This document shows, one piece after another, positions 32,157-34,344 of a DNA stretch of 34,344 bases. The DNA is taken from positions 1 through 34,344 of the IMG/VR virus record IMGVR_UViG_3300021170_000051; one strand, given 5' to 3'. Every line of letters begins with the position of its first letter. The first letter of the stretch is position 1. Source of the stretch: a virus. Below the pieces are notes generated by a model that had not been told where the DNA came from, made no database searches, and saw only the letters and a list, made by a program, of their open reading frames with translations. Made by a program: the position numbers and the translations under genes.

Positions 32157-32291
32157 AAGCCACACCATACCTAACCCCTCCTGACCCGACCGGGCCGGAA
32201 CTTACCCCACCGTGCCTGACCGCTCCTAACCACGCCTCACCGCGTCACGCCGTACCGCTCCCTGACATGACCGACCTCACCGCACCTAAAC
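32157..32291 (-). repeat. 27-unit pentamer-phased array (GGNNN on minus strand)
   Basis: On the plus strand the bases from 32157 to 32291 divide into 27 consecutive 5-mers that all end in C; 22 of the 27 end in CC and 14 in ACC (for example ATACC, TAACC, TGACC, GTACC, TCACC). The middle bases vary, so it is not a simple tandem repeat. Two units span about one DNA turn. It begins in the stop codon region of the GcrA-like gene and stops just before the Shine-Dalgarno of the tiny basic gene. The sequence is transcribed as GGNNN repeats. A 5-base period excludes protein coding. Confidence 0.9.
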
Positions 32292-32534
32292 TCCTTTCGT
32301 AAACGAGCGCCGTCGCGATTGAACGGCGCGCTGTCTCATTCCGGGTCCATCACCATAAACACATTTCGGGCGGGGCGGAAGCCCGATTCGGCGAGCCTTG
32401 CCGATCACCTGATTCTTCGTCAGGTGCATCGTCGTGCCGATCTTCGCTGCCGACAACCCACTGGCCCACAACTTCGCAAGCTTACGCTCCTCTTCCTCCG
32501 TCCATACGTGGTCTCCGTTGAAACGTTCGCTCAT
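32286..32534 (-). CDS. GcrA-like small DNA-binding protein
   Basis: 82 aa from ATG 32534 (ATGA overlap). The sequence WTEEEERKLAKLWASGLSAAKIGTTM, then NQVIGKARRIGLPPRP matches the GcrA cell-cycle regulator N-terminal domain, a Myb/SANT-like fold known from alphaproteobacteria and their phages. The C-terminus is basic. It precedes the pentamer array and may bind it; this is a hypothesis. Confidence 0.78.
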   Translation of the reverse strand: MSERFNGDHVWTEEEERKLAKLWASGLSAAKIGTTMHLTKNQVIGKARRIGLPPRPKCVYGDGPGMRQRAVQSRRRSFTKGV

Positions 32535-32818
32535 GTCGTGACGCCCTCCCGCTTCTCACGTAACGCCTTACGCTTGCGTCCGCCTCTCATGGACGACGCC
32601 TTCGCCGTTCTCCGCTCATCGCAATACACACACTGCCCCTTTGGGGCGTACGAACGTCCGTCGCGCTTCGCTACGGGCGTACAGAATGACGCCGCCTCCG
32701 TCCACCCCAAACGAAAGAGACGAAAGCAAAGAACGTTGTACGGAATGCCTAAACGTCGAGCCACGTCAATGAGCGGCTCGCGTTTGCCAAAGTATTCCGT
32801 GAAACGCTTAATGTTCAT
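32531..32818 (-). CDS. Small HTH-like basic protein with CxxC
   Basis: 95 aa. The N-terminal half (YFGKREPLIDVARRLGIPYNVLCFRLFRLGWTEAASF) looks like a helix-turn-helix of phage regulator type; a CVYCDERR motif in the C-terminal half may bind zinc with another Cys, and the tail is very basic (GGRKRKALREKREG). It is followed by the GcrA-like gene with an ATGA overlap. A role in DNA binding is inferred. Confidence 0.65.
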   Translation of the reverse strand: MNIKRFTEYFGKREPLIDVARRLGIPYNVLCFRLFRLGWTEAASFCTPVAKRDGRSYAPKGQCVYCDERRTAKASSMRGGRKRKALREKREGVTT

Positions 32819-32827
32819 GTGAGTCGC

Positions 32828-33376
32828 TTAGGAAGGAGGCTGGCAGGAGCGCTTGTGGCGCTCGATTGCCGAGTCTCTCGCCCGCTCCAAGTCTACGCCC
32901 TCCATCCGCGAGTACGGATCAATGAGCGTTTTATATATAAACGCATCGCTCGCGTCCCGCTCTTGCTCGGCTTTCTCGGTGCTGATATTTTTGACGCGCA
33001 CAATTCCAGAAACAGGATCTTCGAACGCATCAAAGCCAGCGTTCCGCACGGCGTCGAGCAATTCTTTATGGTTCCCTGTGGCCTGGGTGATGGCGGCGGC
33101 GCATTGAATGAACTTCGCGGAATCCCGCAGGTACGGTTCGGGATGCGTAGTACGAGTGGCCATCTCGCGTTGGTCCGCCGCTTTCTCGTTCAGCCAGCGC
33201 GCCAGCTCTGCCGGTGTCGGGGTGTCAGGCATGGTCGGTGCAGGCTTAGATTTGCCGGTTCCTTGACAATCCGGGCATTGCTCGCTCCAAAAGTCGCTAC
33301 GCTCCCCATGGTACATACGCTCGCAGTGAACATTTCCAGTTCCGCTACACCGCTTACATTGCGCGAGGTCAGCCAT
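32828..33376 (-). CDS. DnaJ-like zinc-finger hypothetical protein
   Basis: 182 aa. An N-terminal CxxCxGxG repeat (CKRCSGTGNVHC and CPDCQGTGKS) is the zinc-binding motif of DnaJ-type Cys-rich domains. The rest is helical: ELARWLNEKAADQREM and EKAEQERDASDAFIYK. In many phages such proteins lie among replication or early genes with unknown function. The start ATG 33376 overlaps the upstream stop by eight bases. Confidence 0.75.
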   Translation of the reverse strand: MADLAQCKRCSGTGNVHCERMYHGERSDFWSEQCPDCQGTGKSKPAPTMPDTPTPAELARWLNEKAADQREMATRTTHPEPYLRDSAKFIQCAAAITQATGNHKELLDAVRNAGFDAFEDPVSGIVRVKNISTEKAEQERDASDAFIYKTLIDPYSRMEGVDLERARDSAIERHKRSCQPPS

Positions 33377-33620
33377 GCTCTACTCCTCCGTCACTCCGAT
33401 AGGGCGGAAGAAACGTCATAATGCGGCCAAACCCACGATGGTAAATGGCGTACATGGGACTCCCAAACAAAACGACCTTGTGTAACTCCGTCCCGCGACG
33501 ATCCGCTAACGGTTGACCAACACGACACATCTCGTGTAATCGGGCGAGATCGCCGTCCGTCAGGCGTACCTGATAACGAGACAACGCACGTTTACAGGCG
33601 TGAGCGCACAATCGTGTCAT
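33369..33620 (-). CDS. Hypothetical small phage protein (83 aa)
   Basis: 83 aa. The pattern RYQVRLTDGDLARLHEMC followed by HKVVLFGSPMYAIYHRGFGRIMTFLPP resembles small phage and toxin-like proteins that end in a strand (hhxhYxxxxxxIxTFLP). This is a family resemblance only. It overlaps the preceding gene by 29 bases and the next by eight. Confidence 0.55.
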   Translation of the reverse strand: MTRLCAHACKRALSRYQVRLTDGDLARLHEMCRVGQPLADRRGTELHKVVLFGSPMYAIYHRGFGRIMTFLPPYRSDGGVEHG

Positions 33621-33822
33621 TGGTTGATATGCCTATCTTTAACGGACCCTCTCGGCGGGAGCCGATGATGTAGACGTGCCGCCCAGAGCTTTCGTCCGCA
33701 GAACCATCCTCACCCACGCCGATAAGCTCAGACCCGTCAGGTCCGCCTCCGCCTGGAACGCCCGCCGCTCCAGGTCCGTCACCCGTATTTTCAATGTCTG
33801 TGGCCTCATCTGTCCCACGCAC
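33592..33822 (-). CDS. Truncated GIY-YIG (T5orf172-like) protein
   Basis: 76 aa from GTG 33822 with GGAGAG upstream. A Gly/Asp-rich N-terminus precedes the segment HVYIIGSRREGPLKIGIST (about 48-66), which matches the start of T5orf172-type GIY-YIG domains (VYII...KIGIS). The rest of the domain, with its catalytic Arg and Glu, is absent, since a stop follows ten codons later. It is probably a decayed or non-catalytic remnant. Confidence 0.5.
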   Translation of the reverse strand: MRGTDEATDIENTGDGPGAAGVPGGGGPDGSELIGVGEDGSADESSGRHVYIIGSRREGPLKIGISTNDTIVRSRL

Positions 33823-33965
33823 GACCTACACTCTCCGTGAAAATCGCTACTGTGTAGCCCATACGTGGCTACAACGCAAGCGGAATCGTACGAGCGGACG
33901 AACGATCGTCAGCGGGAGTAATGACTGCGGCGTAATGTCGCGACTCGTGCGCGGATTCTTTTGGG

Positions 33966-33993
33966 GCGGGTGATGGGGTGCCGCCCCACCCGC
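33966..33993. other. Very stable nested GC hairpin
   Basis: GCGGGT (33966-33971) pairs with ACCCGC (33988-33993), and inside it GGGG (33975-33978) pairs with CCCC (33984-33987). An alternative is GGGGCGG (33963-33969) with CCGCCCC (33981-33987). Neither strand has a T-run behind the stem, so it is not an intrinsic terminator. Confidence 0.55.
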
Positions 33994-34142
33994 AGCGCGC
34001 ACCGTCCCATCAGCCATTCCAACACACAACGAACGAGCGTTCGCTCTACGCCATGACGACATGCGCGTAAGGGCCATTATGGGAAATCGCTCGCTAAGCC
34101 ATTGATATCATTCATGTGCGGCGTTGGGCGATCGTCATGGCG

Positions 34143-34174
34143 TGACGCTCGACACAATATGTTGTGTCGCGTCA
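34143..34174. promoter_or_regulatory. 13-bp inverted repeat, operator candidate
   Basis: TGACGC-TC-GACACAA (34143-34157) mirrors TTGTGTC-GCGTCA (34162-34174) across a TATG centre with a two-base bulge in the left arm. It lies in the divergent intergenic region and could bind a dimeric repressor. The encoded regulators at 31029 or 32286 are candidate ligands. Confidence 0.45.
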
Positions 34175-34254
34175 ACGATTCACAGGATGCCTCTAGGACG
34201 CTCTACGGACGTCCGTGGCGAGCAAAAACGCGGGCGCTACCAGGGAGCGGGCGA

Positions 34255-34344
34255 ATGAACGGACGCTGTGGAGCACAAGCGCATGCCCGTGGTAGGTTCT
34301 CAACCATGCCATACGACATAGCGCCGTCCGTCCTTTCGGACAAC
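34255..34344 (+). CDS. Start of a rightward gene (partial)
   Basis: ATG 34255 follows AGGGAG seven bases upstream and is open for 30 codons to the window end (MNGRCGAQAHARGRF..., then MPYDIAPSVLSDN). A second possible start is the ATG at about 34306. The frame is opposite to the neighbouring cluster. Too short to identify. Confidence 0.4.
   Translation, partial: MNGRCGAQAHARGRFSTMPYDIAPSVLSDN

Larger units (their letters stand above)
33823..34254. promoter_or_regulatory. Intergenic region with hairpins, no clear gene
   Basis: About 430 bases without a supported gene; a 76-codon minus frame (33847-34077) is Arg/Pro-rich and lacks a ribosome site. The stretch holds a nested hairpin (33966-33993), a short inverted repeat GAGCG-TT-CGCTC (34035-34046), a 13-bp inverted repeat (34143-34174) and a 12-bp palindrome ACGGACGTCCGT (34205-34216). 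It separates leftward genes from a rightward one, so it should contain divergent promoters, but no convincing -35/-10 pair was found. Confidence 0.5.

Noticed and set aside
33963-33987. GC-rich hairpin as an intrinsic terminator
   Set aside because: Neither strand has the T-run needed after the stem.
33847-34077. 76-codon minus-strand frame near the right end
   Set aside because: No Shine-Dalgarno, Arg/Pro/Ser-rich composition, crosses a very stable hairpin, and no overlap with the next gene; kept only as a doubtful possibility.
34270-34344. tRNA-like GGTTCTCAACC sequence
   Set aside because: The flanking bases cannot be folded into an acceptor stem, anticodon arm or D-arm.

Overview
The window is a contiguous piece of a tailed double-stranded DNA bacteriophage genome (Caudoviricetes). 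The evidence is a large terminase, a portal protein, a scaffold and major capsid pair, a head-tail connector, tail/fibre proteins, homing-type HNH endonucleases and almost unbroken overlapping gene packing (ATGA, TTGA, GTGA and TAATG junctions). No host gene, rRNA, tRNA or CRISPR array was seen. GcrA-like small regulators hint at an alphaproteobacterial host, and a P22 gp10-like tail protein hints at a short-tailed virion; both are inferences.

Layout. From 33.8 kb down to 22.1 kb, genes read leftward: a truncated GIY-YIG protein, small regulators (zinc-finger, GcrA-like, GcrA/XRE fusion), a degenerate nucleotidyltransferase, several unknown small proteins, the large terminase, a zinc-ribbon protein, the portal, three surface-type virion proteins and a GDP-fucose-synthase-like epimerase. 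From 16.2 to 22.1 kb an opposite-strand block encodes an HTH protein, a PhyH-type dioxygenase, an alpha/beta hydrolase, four members of a CgeB-like glycosyltransferase family (one only half length) and an HNH endonuclease. From 16.0 kb down to 1, a second leftward operon starts with a 10-codon Arg/Lys leader peptide. It continues through head proteins, scaffold, major capsid protein, a decoration-like protein, connector, tail stabilisation protein, HNH endonuclease, fibre-like protein and a secreted-type beta-helix-like protein. After these come a double glycosyltransferase, another HNH endonuclease, a radical SAM enzyme, two GNAT-like proteins and low-complexity virion proteins running off the left edge.

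How the genes may work together. The head and tail genes form an ordinary morphogenesis set, but terminase and portal are separated from scaffold and capsid by the inverted carbohydrate block. Nucleotidyltransferase, epimerase, glycosyltransferases, dioxygenase, hydrolase and radical SAM enzyme together look like a phage-encoded glycan (or other polymer) modification pathway whose substrate cannot be read from sequence.

Most unusual signal. At 32157-32291, in one of the few real gaps of the leftward cluster, there are 27 consecutive pentamers with C at position 5 in every unit (GGNNN on the transcribed strand). It is neither coding nor a simple repeat and lies just upstream of three tiny overlapping genes. 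Other points of note are a connector gene without a usable start codon, Gly-Tyr repeats shared by three consecutive virion proteins, a perfect -10 promoter giving a probably leaderless HNH mRNA, and three copies of a 10-bp repeat before the epimerase gene.
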